The notes beneath the pieces were generated by a model. That model made no database searches, was not told where the DNA came from, and worked only from the letters and a program-made list of their open reading frames with translations. The position numbers and the translations under genes are program-made. This document shows, piece by piece, positions 49,634-59,477 of a DNA stretch of 64,000 nucleotides. This stretch comes from Hyphomonadaceae bacterium (GTDB lineage: Bacteria; Pseudomonadota; Alphaproteobacteria; Caulobacterales; Hyphomonadaceae), in the NCBI GenBank assembly GCA_024743315.1, contig JANSWU010000001.1, positions 620,001 through 684,000 of the forward strand. Reading direction: 5' to 3'. The number at the start of each line of letters is the position of its first letter. Position 1 is the first letter of the stretch.

Positions 49634-50875
49634 ATGGGCGAAACGTCTTACTTGATCTTGGGTGGCGGACCGGGCGGTCTGACCATGGCGCGCATGCTGA
49701 AAGATCGTGGCGCGCGTGAGATCACCGTTCTCGAAGCCAGTCACAAAGTCGGCGGCAAATGCCTGACCAGTCCGATCGGTGACCATGTCGTTGAGTTCGG
49801 CACCTGCTATGCCATCTGGTCGCACAAATACATTCTCAAACAAATGAAAAAGCTGGGCATCGAGCGCAAGAAGCTGAAAGCCCAACGCATCGATAATCGC
49901 GAGCTGATGGATTATATCCGTGAAGGCAGTGGACCTCCTTTCATCGCGCAGGTGATCAAATATTCGCGTCTGCGGGGCCAATTGATGGCCCGTGCTGAGA
50001 AGGGCGATTCCTCGACCAATCATGTCTTCGCCCAATCCACGCAGGATTGGTTGCGCGCAAATAATCTCGGAAAGATTGAGCGGATGATGCACCGGGTCGT
50101 GACATCGATTGGCTATGGTTATCTCAATCGCTTGCCCTTGATTCACGCCTTTCGCTGGGTCGATACGGACATGCTGATCACCGGTTTGACCAAGTTCACG
50201 GTGATGCCCGACGGTGGCTGGCAATATTTCTGGGATCGCTTCGCGGAAGGCCTGGATATCCGCCTTGAGCAAGCGGCAACAAAGATCGAACGCGATGAAA
50301 CCGGCGTATGCGTCACCACGGCAGACGGGACGGAGAATCGTGCCGATATACTGATCAGCACGATCCCGATCGAAGCCTTTTGTGCACTCACCGAGCCTAC
50401 AGCGGCTGAACAATATGTCGCCGAATCGGTCACCTGGTCGGGTTACACAACCAGTCTAATGTCCGTGGATGCCTGGCCGCACTCGGCGCCGGTCAATGCC
50501 TGGAGTGATACCTGCGCGACCGACGAAAATGATGGCAAGCTACTCTTCCATCGCTTTGAATGCGAAGATGAAGACGGGCGGTACCTGTTTACGGTCGGCC
50601 AATTATCGACCGCTTATGAGACAGACGAATTGGCCGAGATTGCCGTCTTTGATGCCGAGCAGCGCGGAGCTGAAGACCCGCGTGTCATTCAACAGGCTGT
50701 CTGGCAATACATGCCAACGTATTCCCCGGACCGTATTCGGACCGGACTGTTACAGACCATGGCGAATATGCAGGGCGAGCGGCGCACATTCCACACCGGC
50801 TCAACTTTTTCGCATGAAGCGGTTTCAACGATCTCAGCGTTTAATGCCCGATTGCTGAAGGCGGTAAGGCCTTGA
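49634..50875 (+). CDS. FAD-dependent amine oxidase/desaturase-like protein
   Basis: YLILGGGPGGLTMARMLKDRGAREITVLEASHKVGGKCLTSPIGDHVVEFGTCYAIW: GxGxxG plus GG motif. Confidence 0.85.
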   Translation: MGETSYLILGGGPGGLTMARMLKDRGAREITVLEASHKVGGKCLTSPIGDHVVEFGTCYAIWSHKYILKQMKKLGIERKKLKAQRIDNRELMDYIREGSGPPFIAQVIKYSRLRGQLMARAEKGDSSTNHVFAQSTQDWLRANNLGKIERMMHRVVTSIGYGYLNRLPLIHAFRWVDTDMLITGLTKFTVMPDGGWQYFWDRFAEGLDIRLEQAATKIERDETGVCVTTADGTENRADILISTIPIEAFCALTEPTAAEQYVAESVTWSGYTTSLMSVDAWPHSAPVNAWSDTCATDENDGKLLFHRFECEDEDGRYLFTVGQLSTAYETDELAEIAVFDAEQRGAEDPRVIQQAVWQYMPTYSPDRIRTGLLQTMANMQGERRTFHTGSTFSHEAVSTISAFNARLLKAVRP

Positions 50876-52520
50876 GCGCTTCGCCCGTCTGGACATGACT
50901 TGAGGGCACGATTGCAATCAGGTTGACCGACTTGTCGCCGTCGAGGTCTTCGCGATATTGACCGCCCAGGTTTTCGATATGCGTCGCCGACATATACGAA
51001 GCATAGGCGTCGAGCGTGACTTCTTCCTCGTTTTCCGGATGTTCGACCAGCACTTTGTCTTTTGGGGCCGGGGCAGTCTTTCCATAGATCCCGCGCACGA
51101 TGAAGCAGATCGCGTCAGATCCATCGGGCATAGCGCGGACATAGAGTGACAGTTTCCCATCTTCACCCACAGTGCGCTGCGCCTTCAGGCACATTTGACC
51201 GAGGGCGCGGGTGAGTGAGCCGCTGGCAGAATACTTGACCAGCAATTCTTCCGGGATCGCCTGAGAAATAGCGGAAACAGGCTCTGACGACAGCGTCCCT
51301 TGGGCCATTTCGGACAATTCTTCATGGAAGATTTCGCGCAGCCGAACCATGTCCGAGTCGACCAGGTATTGATTGTCATCCAGCGAGTGCCGCGTCATCG
51401 ATGACATCAGGCGCTCCAGGTCTTTTGAAGCGTTCATGATCAGATTGGCGAGATTGCCGAGCTCGTCTTGCTCGAACTTGATCCGCGAGTCTGGCTGCAA
51501 TAGCCGCGCATAGCGCATAATCGTCTTGATCGGATAAATCACTTCACGCGAGATCGATTCAAAGAAGGCCGATTTGGTTTGCAGCGCCTCTTCGGCTTGC
51601 TGACGCGATTGCAGAATGGTTTGCTGGCTTTCGACCAGGGAGCTGACATCTTCGATCAGTTCGATCTTGTCGCCTTCCACCCCGTTATGCTCGGTCCGGC
51701 GATAATACCGACCCTCCCAGAACGAAAAGCCATCGCGCGTACGGCCGCCCATGGCGACAGCTTCGCGGTTCTTCTGCATGTTCGCGTTCGAGAACACGAC
51801 TTCATCATTGCTGTCTTTGATCTCGAGGCCGATGCCGAGAGTCTTCACTGCGGATTCCAGGCGCGCTTTGGACAGCTCAAGCCCGAGGCGGACGCGGAGC
51901 TTCTCGACCGTGTCGCGATATTTCAGGTGCGCCATATAGACCATGGTGATGCCGAGCGTCCCGCCCATCGCGGACGTGATGGTCGCGGCGGCACCGTCAA
52001 TGAAGAATAGGGAAAAGACTGTGACCGGCAAGGCTCCGGCGAGGAAGCGTCCAGACATGCCGGCATTCGACCCCAGACACGCTGCGGCGGCAGCACACAT
52101 ACCAACAGATAATGCGGCGAGGGTGATATTGGCTGCTGGGTCGGGCCCGGCAAAAATTAAGCAGCTTGACGCCCACCACGCCCCGAACAGAAAATTATTC
52201 CGCGCGCCTTTGCGTAAGAAGCCGCCTGACAGTTTGGCGTCTTTCGGCACCGCCGACATCAGGACGGCCCCCTTCCACTGGAAGAAAGAGAAGTACATGA
52301 TCGGCGCCCACCAGATCAGAGCGAGCCACCAGAATGTAAATTGAGCAAAAATCAGCGTGACGACCGTGCTATTAATCGCAGTGATCAAGGCGAGCGGCTT
52401 CATCACTGAAGCCAGCTGGTCGAACAATTCCCGCAGAACAGCTTGCTTCAAGCGCCCTTCGGGCAGCTCCAACGTGCCATGCACGATGCTCTTAAAGACT
52501 GAATAGGCTGATATCCGCAT
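50841..52520 (-). CDS. Membrane histidine-kinase-like protein with degenerate catalytic motifs
   Basis: Multiple N-terminal TM segments, PAS-like region, coiled coil, then KSAFFESISREVIYPIKTIMRYARLL, which resembles a HisKA H-box without His. Confidence 0.65.
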   Translation of the reverse strand: MRISAYSVFKSIVHGTLELPEGRLKQAVLRELFDQLASVMKPLALITAINSTVVTLIFAQFTFWWLALIWWAPIMYFSFFQWKGAVLMSAVPKDAKLSGGFLRKGARNNFLFGAWWASSCLIFAGPDPAANITLAALSVGMCAAAAACLGSNAGMSGRFLAGALPVTVFSLFFIDGAAATITSAMGGTLGITMVYMAHLKYRDTVEKLRVRLGLELSKARLESAVKTLGIGLEIKDSNDEVVFSNANMQKNREAVAMGGRTRDGFSFWEGRYYRRTEHNGVEGDKIELIEDVSSLVESQQTILQSRQQAEEALQTKSAFFESISREVIYPIKTIMRYARLLQPDSRIKFEQDELGNLANLIMNASKDLERLMSSMTRHSLDDNQYLVDSDMVRLREIFHEELSEMAQGTLSSEPVSAISQAIPEELLVKYSASGSLTRALGQMCLKAQRTVGEDGKLSLYVRAMPDGSDAICFIVRGIYGKTAPAPKDKVLVEHPENEEEVTLDAYASYMSATHIENLGGQYREDLDGDKSVNLIAIVPSSHVQTGEALKALPPSAIGH

Positions 52521-52702
52521 GCTGACCTACATGACATAGATGTCTTGAAAAACTGGTCGCAGCGATCGTTAATCTCGGTTCATTTTATTGAGAAAGAATC
52601 AATCAAGCTTACCCAATCCTTAAAGGGCCAAATTGATCATCTGGAATTTACGGTCTGGAAACAGGATCAATGCTTTTGGCGGCTCTCCACAAGAGTGGAA
52701 TA

Positions 52703-52822
52703 ATGGCGGACAAGGGACTCAAAACTTACTGCGCAACAGACTGGTTTGTCGATCATTTTGAATCGGCACGATTTGCTATTCATCTGTACTTTTACAAGAG
52801 AAAATTATCGCAGTGTCACTGA
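52703..52822 (+). CDS. Candidate small ORF (39 aa) in a large AT-rich intergenic gap
   Basis: ATGGCGGACAAG...CAGTGTCACTGA encodes MADKGLKTYCATDWFVDHFESARFAIHLYFYKRKLSQCH; shorter than the ORF-track cut-off. Confidence 0.25.
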   Translation: MADKGLKTYCATDWFVDHFESARFAIHLYFYKRKLSQCH

Positions 52823-52930
52823 ATATGGCATTTAAACTTATAATCAGAAGATAATGGTTGCCAATTTATTGATGCAGAGGCAGAAACGCGCGGACGAGTG
52901 AGTACTATAACGAGGAATGGGTAGAAACCT

Positions 52931-53398
52931 ATGAGCGGTGATACGGATCAAATCTACACTCTGATGAAAGCGTTTTTTGAGCAGAACGTACCTTATGCAA
53001 AACATACAGGGATCGAGCTCCTTGTAATTGCAGACGGATATGGTGTGGCGCAATTGCCAGACGTCCAAGAAACCCAGAACCATATGGGCTCGCAACACGC
53101 GGGGGCCTTGTTTACGCTGGCTGAAGCGGCGTCTGGGGCGGCTTCTGTTTCGCTGTTTGCGGACAAGATCGCGATCGTTCGCGCGGCCATTGTCGAAGCC
53201 AAGATTCATTACAAGAAAGCGGCGCGCGGCGTGATCAAGGCCGAGGGGCGCTTGCGTCGATCAGGGGAGGAATTGATGACAGAATTCTCGCGCGATGGCG
53301 TCGTCAGTTACACCGTCGATGTTGTTCTGACCAATGAGCAAGGTGTCGAAGTTGCCACTATGGAGGTTAATTGGCGGATTAAATCCACGGCCAGTTAA
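52931..53398 (+). CDS. PaaI/DUF4442-like hotdog thioesterase
   Basis: MGSQHAGALFTLAEAASGAASVSLFADKIAIVRAAIVEAKIHYKKAARG. Confidence 0.8.
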   Translation: MSGDTDQIYTLMKAFFEQNVPYAKHTGIELLVIADGYGVAQLPDVQETQNHMGSQHAGALFTLAEAASGAASVSLFADKIAIVRAAIVEAKIHYKKAARGVIKAEGRLRRSGEELMTEFSRDGVVSYTVDVVLTNEQGVEVATMEVNWRIKSTAS

Positions 53399-53510
53399 GC
53401 GCCTTCGGTGCATACGAAGTACGATTGTTGCGTCTCCAGCTATTGCCAGACCAGCGATTTCAGCGAACAAGCGCCCTCACACATCATTTGGAATTTGAGG
53501 AGCGCCCAAG

Positions 53511-54116
53511 ATGACAAAAGCCCCGGTAAACGATCACGCCCTGGATCAGATTTGGCGGCACGGTCGATCCTATAATGGATGGACACCACATAGCGTCCCG
53601 GAAACCCTGATCCGTGCCACTTATGATCTCACAAAAATGGGCATGACCAGCGCCAATTGTTCACCGGCCCGTTTCGTCTTTCTGCAATCCTCGGAGGCCA
53701 AAGCGCGCCTCAAACCCTTCTTGATGGACGGCAATGTCGAGAAGACCATGGTCGCGCCATGGGTCGTCATCATCGCGCATGATCTCGAATTTCATGAAAA
53801 GATCCCGCAGCTTTTCCCGCATAATCCCGGTGCCAAGGACTGGTTCTCTGAGGAAGATAATCGACACACGACGGCGTTTCGCAACGGCACTCTGCAAGGG
53901 GCTTACCTGATGCTGGCCGCGCGTGCACTGGGGTTGGATTGCGGCCCGATGTCAGGATTTGACAACGCTGGCGTTGATCAGGAGTTTTTCCTGGGCGACG
54001 AAGCCACCAAGAACTGGCGCTCAAACTGGCTATGCAATATCGGCCATGGCGATGACTCGACGATCTTCGAACGCAGCCCGCGCCTCAGTTTTGAAGAGGC
54101 TTGTTACATCCTGTAA
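53511..54116 (+). CDS. Nitroreductase-family protein (malonic semialdehyde reductase RutE-like)
   Basis: LDQIWRHGRSYNGWTPHSVPETLIRATYDLTKMGMTSANCSPARFVF...RALGLDCGPMSGFDNAGVDQEFF. Confidence 0.88.
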   Translation: MTKAPVNDHALDQIWRHGRSYNGWTPHSVPETLIRATYDLTKMGMTSANCSPARFVFLQSSEAKARLKPFLMDGNVEKTMVAPWVVIIAHDLEFHEKIPQLFPHNPGAKDWFSEEDNRHTTAFRNGTLQGAYLMLAARALGLDCGPMSGFDNAGVDQEFFLGDEATKNWRSNWLCNIGHGDDSTIFERSPRLSFEEACYIL

Positions 54117-54127
54117 ACACGGCGCTG

Positions 54128-54769
54128 ATGATCATTCTTGCTTTTCATACAGCCGGGCCGGCCTGCGACCTCGCAATCGTGCGCGACGGGCAGGTTGTCA
54201 GCCAGCGACAGGAGCGCATGGCACGCGGTCAGGATGCGCGCTTACCTGACTTGACCCAGACCGTGCTCGACGAGGCGGGTTTGGGACTGGCCGAGATAGA
54301 TCGCTTTGCGGTTGTAACCGGGCCCGGAAGCTTCACCGGAATTCGCGTCGGCGTCGCCTTTGCGCGAGGCCTGGCGCTCGCAACAGGGGCGCCATGCATT
54401 GGTGTAACAAGCCTGGAAGCGGCGCTACCCAGAGGTCAGCAAGGCTCGGCCATCGTGGCTTTGCCCGCGCAAAAACGTCCCCCGGACATCACCTTCTGGA
54501 CGCAAACTTTTCGCACCGGAATGGCCACGGATGCGGCACAAGAGCGTCGCGCCTCAGACTTGGTGCAGCTGCTCGAAACGCATCCTCACAATGTGTTCGG
54601 GGACCGCGACGCGCTGACTGCCATTCTTGGGGAAGGGATTGTTCACGCTGCCGCGCCGAGTGCGGCTGGCGCCGCTCATCACGCGGCGCGGCTTGATCCG
54701 GAGACACGGCGCGCGCGCCCGACCTATGCCCGCGCACCCGATGCCGCTTTGCCGGGATCGAGAACGTGA
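54128..54769 (+). CDS. tsaB: tRNA t6A biosynthesis protein TsaB
   Basis: MIILAFHTAGPACDLAIVRDG...FAVVTGPGSFTGIRVGVAFARGLALATGAPCIGVTSLEA. Confidence 0.93.
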   Translation: MIILAFHTAGPACDLAIVRDGQVVSQRQERMARGQDARLPDLTQTVLDEAGLGLAEIDRFAVVTGPGSFTGIRVGVAFARGLALATGAPCIGVTSLEAALPRGQQGSAIVALPAQKRPPDITFWTQTFRTGMATDAAQERRASDLVQLLETHPHNVFGDRDALTAILGEGIVHAAAPSAAGAAHHAARLDPETRRARPTYARAPDAALPGSRT

Positions 54770-55245
54770 CCGCGCGCCCGGAATTTACACGCCTGTCGCG
54801 CGCGCAGGCGGCGGCGATGTCCGCGCTCCACGCTGTAACGTTCCGACCGGAGGAAACCTGGAGTGAGGCAACTTTTGATGCCCTGCTCGCACAGGAGACA
54901 ACATTGGCCATCGGCCTGATCCAAGATGAGGACTTGTTCGCCATGTTGGTGGCGCAAATGGTCTCCGGCGACGCTGAAATCCTCACCTTGGCGACCCATC
55001 CAGCGGCGCGGCGCCGAGGCTATGCCGCCGGCTTGGTCACCCATTGCGAGCAAAACGGGTCAGTTGGAAGCCTCGAGCGCTGGTTGTTAGATGTGGCCGC
55101 CGACAATCACAGTGCGATCGACTTTTACGAAAAGCTGGGCTTTCGCCGCGATGGCCGCCGCGCAAACTATTATAAACGCCTTGAAGGTGACCGCGTTGAC
55201 GCCATCTTGATGTCAAAGCGATTGGCTGGACAGGCCGGTAAGTAA
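54766..55245 (+). CDS. rimI: Ribosomal-protein-alanine N-acetyltransferase-like (RimI)
   Basis: GNAT: AEILTLATHPAARRRGYAAGLVTHCEQNG...LDVAADNHSAIDFYEKLGFRRDGRRANYY; follows tsaB. Confidence 0.88.
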   Translation: MTARPEFTRLSRAQAAAMSALHAVTFRPEETWSEATFDALLAQETTLAIGLIQDEDLFAMLVAQMVSGDAEILTLATHPAARRRGYAAGLVTHCEQNGSVGSLERWLLDVAADNHSAIDFYEKLGFRRDGRRANYYKRLEGDRVDAILMSKRLAGQAGK

Positions 55246-55262
55246 GAGGCTAGAGGGTGCAC

Positions 55263-55679
55263 ATGGATCGTTTGGAAAAACTCTGCGCGGAAAAGGGTCT
55301 CCGCATGACCGAGCAACGCAAGGTCATCGCGCGCGTGCTCTCTATGGCCGATGACCACCCGGACGCCGAGGAGCTACATCGCCGTGCCAATGCGGTTGAT
55401 AACAACATTTCGCTCGCCACTGTGTATCGAACGGTCAAACTGTTCGAAGAATACGGGATCATTGAAAGCCATGATTTTGGCGATGGCCGCGCCCGATATG
55501 AAGAAGTGCCAGATGAGCACCATGATCATCTGATCGATGTGAAGTCCGGCAAAGTGATTGAATTTCATAATGAAGAGATCGAGCGCTTGCAGGTCGAGAT
55601 CGCCAAGGCGCACGGCTATAAATTGGTCGATCATCGGCTTGAACTGTACGCCGTGCCGCTCGCCGAGGGTGAAGACTAA
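55263..55679 (+). CDS. fur: Fur-family transcriptional regulator
   Basis: GLRMTEQRKVIARVLSMADDHPDAEELHRRA...ISLATVYRTVKLFEEYGIIESHDFGDGRARYE...EHHDHLI. Confidence 0.92.
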   Translation: MDRLEKLCAEKGLRMTEQRKVIARVLSMADDHPDAEELHRRANAVDNNISLATVYRTVKLFEEYGIIESHDFGDGRARYEEVPDEHHDHLIDVKSGKVIEFHNEEIERLQVEIAKAHGYKLVDHRLELYAVPLAEGED

Positions 55680-55685
55680 AGCGCC

Positions 55686-56372
55686 GTGAGCCGAACCGGT
55701 CCATATCTGATTGCAATGACCGGGGGCTCGGGCTCGGGCAAGTCTACGGTCGCCGACGCCCTCGTCGAACGCTATCAAAAGCTCGGCATCGTGATCTTCG
55801 CGGAAGACGGTTATTATTGGCCGATGAGCCATTATGGCTCGGCTGAAACCAAGGCCCAGCGACAGGCCATCATTGCCCGGGTCAATTATGATGACCCGGT
55901 CAGCAAAGAGACCACATTAATGGCGCGCCACCTGGCGGACCTCAAAGCGGGCCGGACGATTGAGCAGCCAATCTATGATTATGATCGTCATGATCGCAAA
56001 ACCGAAACACTGACAATCGATCCCAAGCCAATCATCATTCTCGAAGGCATTCATGCGCTGTCGGTGCCAGAAGTGAAGCCGCTGATTGATCTGTCGATTT
56101 ATGTTGATACGCCGGATGACTTGAGGCTGGCCCGCCGCTTGCGCCGCGATGTCGTCGAGCGGGGGCGCAGTGTCGAAAGCGTCTTGGCACAGTATCTCGG
56201 AACCGTACGCGCCGCACACTATCGTCACACCTATCCGTCTATGTTTCAGGCTGATCTGGTGATCGCGGATGAGGGACTCCCGGCCTATGGCCAGGTCCGC
56301 CCCAGCGAGGATGCGATTGACCGCATGCTGGCGCCGATTGAAACGCGCTTACGCAGTGAGGGTGTAATTTAG
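55686..56372 (+). CDS. udk: Uridine kinase-like P-loop kinase
   Basis: IAMTGGSGSGKSTVADAL...DGYYWPMSHYG...YDRHDRKTETLTIDPKPIIILEGIHAL. Confidence 0.88.
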   Translation: MSRTGPYLIAMTGGSGSGKSTVADALVERYQKLGIVIFAEDGYYWPMSHYGSAETKAQRQAIIARVNYDDPVSKETTLMARHLADLKAGRTIEQPIYDYDRHDRKTETLTIDPKPIIILEGIHALSVPEVKPLIDLSIYVDTPDDLRLARRLRRDVVERGRSVESVLAQYLGTVRAAHYRHTYPSMFQADLVIADEGLPAYGQVRPSEDAIDRMLAPIETRLRSEGVI

Positions 56373-56399
56373 CCGCATTTCGAGCTAAACATCTCGCAA

Positions 56400-57314
56400 A
56401 TGCTGCGTTTTTTCACTTTATTAGGACTGGCCTTTGCGGTCGCGGGTCCCGGGTTCGCATGTGACATGCGCCTCGACGCGCGTGCTGAAACGCTGCCGAC
56501 ATTCTATTCAAATGGGCGGGCATGCCTCGAGACTCCGCCGGGACAATTGCGGTTCGTTCCTTTTATGGAACGGCTTTTCATCCAGCGTATCAATCAGGAG
56601 CGTCGCGAACGAGGGCTGAACGCCCTCAAGCTTAGACAGGAAATGCGCCCGGCCGCGCGCTTCCATAGTCTCGACATGGCGAGCAATGGTTTTTTTGCGC
56701 ATAAGGGGCCGGATGGCCGCGACGCTGGCAAACGGATTGCCGCCTTCGATCGCACTTTATTGGCGCAAAGCACGGCAGAGAATATTGCCCAATTTGGCCC
56801 AGCTGTTTGCACCGACCAGTTCGACAACACGGTCTCTTGTTTCAAAGTGCCTGGTTTCGAGCTTCCTTCGGAAAACAAAGTCGTCGACGATTTGCATGAT
56901 AAACTGATGCAGAGCGAAGGTCATCGCGCCAATATCCTGAACGAAGAGTCCACGCATGTCGCGCTCGGCGTCGCGCGCAGTGATACGGGTTTCTATGTGA
57001 CCCAACTCTTTGCCAATGAGTTGGGTGAACTCAGTGCGCCGCTGCCACTCTCGCTGACCGCCAAGACGCGATTAAATGTCAAAGCGAAGGTGCAAGGCTG
57101 GGACAGCACGAGCTTTGCCGTGACGGGTGCAGACGGCGCGCGCGTCGATCTTCAAAGAGACCGCCTTGGCAGACTATCCGCAGGCGACAAAAGCCTGATT
57201 GTCCGCGGCGAGAATATCTTCACCGAAACCCGGAAGAACCGGACCTATACGACAACGCAATGGCTCGACATGTTCGGGCCTGATTTTACCGTCCTACCGG
57301 CTACAGAAAGCTAG
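56400..57314 (+). CDS. Secreted CAP-domain (SCP-like) protein
   Basis: Signal peptide; [43 protein letters not shown]...[23 protein letters not shown]. Confidence 0.88.
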   Translation: MLRFFTLLGLAFAVAGPGFACDMRLDARAETLPTFYSNGRACLETPPGQLRFVPFMERLFIQRINQERRERGLNALKLRQEMRPAARFHSLDMASNGFFAHKGPDGRDAGKRIAAFDRTLLAQSTAENIAQFGPAVCTDQFDNTVSCFKVPGFELPSENKVVDDLHDKLMQSEGHRANILNEESTHVALGVARSDTGFYVTQLFANELGELSAPLPLSLTAKTRLNVKAKVQGWDSTSFAVTGADGARVDLQRDRLGRLSAGDKSLIVRGENIFTETRKNRTYTTTQWLDMFGPDFTVLPATES

Positions 57315-57984
57315 CAATCTCGCCGAGCGGTTTTTTCACCAAGGCATGATTGGGCACCATGGCATCCTCAGCCGGATAGCCCGCGACCAGGATGAGGAAT
57401 GGCTTTTCGGTCTCGGGTCGCCCACAAAGGCCATTCAGGAATTTCATCGGGTTTGGCGTGTGCACAAGCGTCGCCAGGCCGGCATTGTGGCAGGCCGCAA
57501 TCAGCATGCCGGTGGCGATGCCAACGCTCTCATGGATATAGTAATTCTTCTTGTCCTCGCCTTCGCGAATGCCGCCGCGGCGCTGGGCAAAGATGCAGAT
57601 CAGCCAGGGCGCGATTTCCATGTATGGTTTCTCGGCATCGGTGCCGATCGGGGCGAGCGCATCGATCCATTCCTGTGCGGCGCGGCCGGAATAGAATTCA
57701 CGTTCTTCGGCTTCGGCCGCGGTGCGGATTTCGGCTTTCTTTTCCGCAGATCCGACACAGGCGAAATACCAGGGCTGATGATTGGCGCCGCTAGGGGCTG
57801 AGCCTGCGGTCAATACACACTGCTCGATAATCGCCTGCGGCACGGCTTTGTCAGAAAAAGCGCGCACAGACCGGCGCGATTGCATCTGCTGATGAAAGGC
57901 CACAGCGCGGGCTTGCATCTCTGCTTCCGGAAAGTGCGGAAAATCAGGGCTGAGCGGGACATGGGTTTCAGAACTGGTTTTCAT
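57301..57984 (-). CDS. Nitroreductase family protein
   Basis: [46 protein letters not shown]. Confidence 0.9.
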   Translation of the reverse strand: MKTSSETHVPLSPDFPHFPEAEMQARAVAFHQQMQSRRSVRAFSDKAVPQAIIEQCVLTAGSAPSGANHQPWYFACVGSAEKKAEIRTAAEAEEREFYSGRAAQEWIDALAPIGTDAEKPYMEIAPWLICIFAQRRGGIREGEDKKNYYIHESVGIATGMLIAACHNAGLATLVHTPNPMKFLNGLCGRPETEKPFLILVAGYPAEDAMVPNHALVKKPLGEIASFL

Positions 57985-58568
57985 CGCCGCCCCGAATCCG
58001 CGCCAATATTATAGGCGACTTGCATCCAGGCATTGATCTTGGCTTCGGTCGCGGTTTTGGCGGTGGCGAAATAGGAATAATTGGTCACTTTAACGCCGGT
58101 AAAGCCGAGCACCTGTTTGGTAATTCTGTGCTTGTGTGCGTTGCCATACATGAATTTGAGGAACCAGCCCGGCGTATCTGCGGTGACCATGACATCTGCG
58201 GTTCGCCCTTTGAGCAGCTTGTCCCACATCGAGCTGTTCTCGCGATAGGCAAAGGTCAGGCCGGGCAGAAAGGTGCGGTCGATCGCGCCCTGCATCTTGG
58301 CCGGCATGCCGCCCCACCAGAGCGGATGGAACCAAGCCATGTGCTCGGCCCATTTGATACTGTCCAGAAAGGCTTCAAGGCTGGGCTCAAACTCTTTGCG
58401 CTGGTGATAGCCATGCGTCAGGTCTGGATCGAACGCCATGTCGTGTAGGTTCATGCGCCGGATCTCAGCGCCTTGGGATTCAGCCCCGCGCTGATAGGCA
58501 TCGGCAAGACCGTGGCTCAGCGACGTCTCGCGCGGATGGCCGACCCAGATGAAGAGTTTGGTCGCCAC
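57981..58568 (-). CDS. NAD(P)H dehydrogenase (quinone)-like flavoprotein
   Basis: [41 protein letters not shown]...[30 protein letters not shown]. Confidence 0.9.
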   Translation of the reverse strand: MATKLFIWVGHPRETSLSHGLADAYQRGAESQGAEIRRMNLHDMAFDPDLTHGYHQRKEFEPSLEAFLDSIKWAEHMAWFHPLWWGGMPAKMQGAIDRTFLPGLTFAYRENSSMWDKLLKGRTADVMVTADTPGWFLKFMYGNAHKHRITKQVLGFTGVKVTNYSYFATAKTATEAKINAWMQVAYNIGADSGRR

Positions 58569-59387
58569 TTAGGCCTCCTCAGGCAGCTCCGGGACGCCGA
58601 CCGCATGGAACCCGGCATCGACATGCAGGACTTCCCCTGCGATCGAATGCCCAAGGGGCGACAGCAGATAGAGGGCGCAGCCGGCTACGCCTTCCATACG
58701 GGTATCTTCTTTCAGGAGCGACCAATCCTTGCCGGTACCCATCAGGGATTTGCCGCCGCGAATACCGGCCAGCGAGAGCGTCCGCATGGCGCCAGCGGAG
58801 ATCGCATTGACGCGAATGCCCTGGGTGCCGAGATCGCGCGCGGCATAGCGGGTTGAGGCCTCCAGCGCCGCCTTGGCAACGCCCATGACATTGTAGCTCG
58901 GCACGGTGCGCTCGGCGCCAAGATACGTCATACAGATAATCGCGCCGCCATCGGGCATGATTTCTGACGCCCGACGTGAGGCATCAATGAAGCTATAGAC
59001 CGAAATATCCATGGCCCGCCGAAACCCCTCGCGCGATGTGTTCGCGACCATCGAGCCCATCAGCTCATCCTTGCCCGCAAAGGCGATGGAGTGGACCAGG
59101 AAATCGATCTTGCCCCACTTTTCCTTCACCGCCGCAAAGGCCGCATCCATGCTGGCATCATCGGTGACATCGGCTTCAAGCATGAAGTCCATATCAATGC
59201 TTTCAACCAATGGCCGGACCCGACGCTCGAGGCTTTCGCCTTGATAGGTGAAGCAGATTTCAGCGCCTTGTGCCGCGAGTTGCTGGGCAATGCCCCAGGC
59301 AATTGAGTTCTTATTGGCAACGCCCATGATGATGCCGCGCTTGCCCGCCATCAGATTGCCGGTGGGCATGTCTCCATAATCAGCCAT
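58569..59387 (-). CDS. fabI: Enoyl-[acyl-carrier-protein] reductase (NADH)
   Basis: GKRGIIMGVANKNSIAWGIAQQLAAQGAEICFTYQGE...MTYLGAERTVPSYNVMGVAKAALEASTRYAARDLG. Confidence 0.96.
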   Translation of the reverse strand: MADYGDMPTGNLMAGKRGIIMGVANKNSIAWGIAQQLAAQGAEICFTYQGESLERRVRPLVESIDMDFMLEADVTDDASMDAAFAAVKEKWGKIDFLVHSIAFAGKDELMGSMVANTSREGFRRAMDISVYSFIDASRRASEIMPDGGAIICMTYLGAERTVPSYNVMGVAKAALEASTRYAARDLGTQGIRVNAISAGAMRTLSLAGIRGGKSLMGTGKDWSLLKEDTRMEGVAGCALYLLSPLGHSIAGEVLHVDAGFHAVGVPELPEEA

Positions 59388-59477
59388 TTTGAGGAGGTCC
59401 TTGCTTATCCTGTCTTTGCCTGAGAGGGCTATTCGGGCACGGCCAGCGCGTCAAGCGAAGGGACTGTTCGCTGAGCG

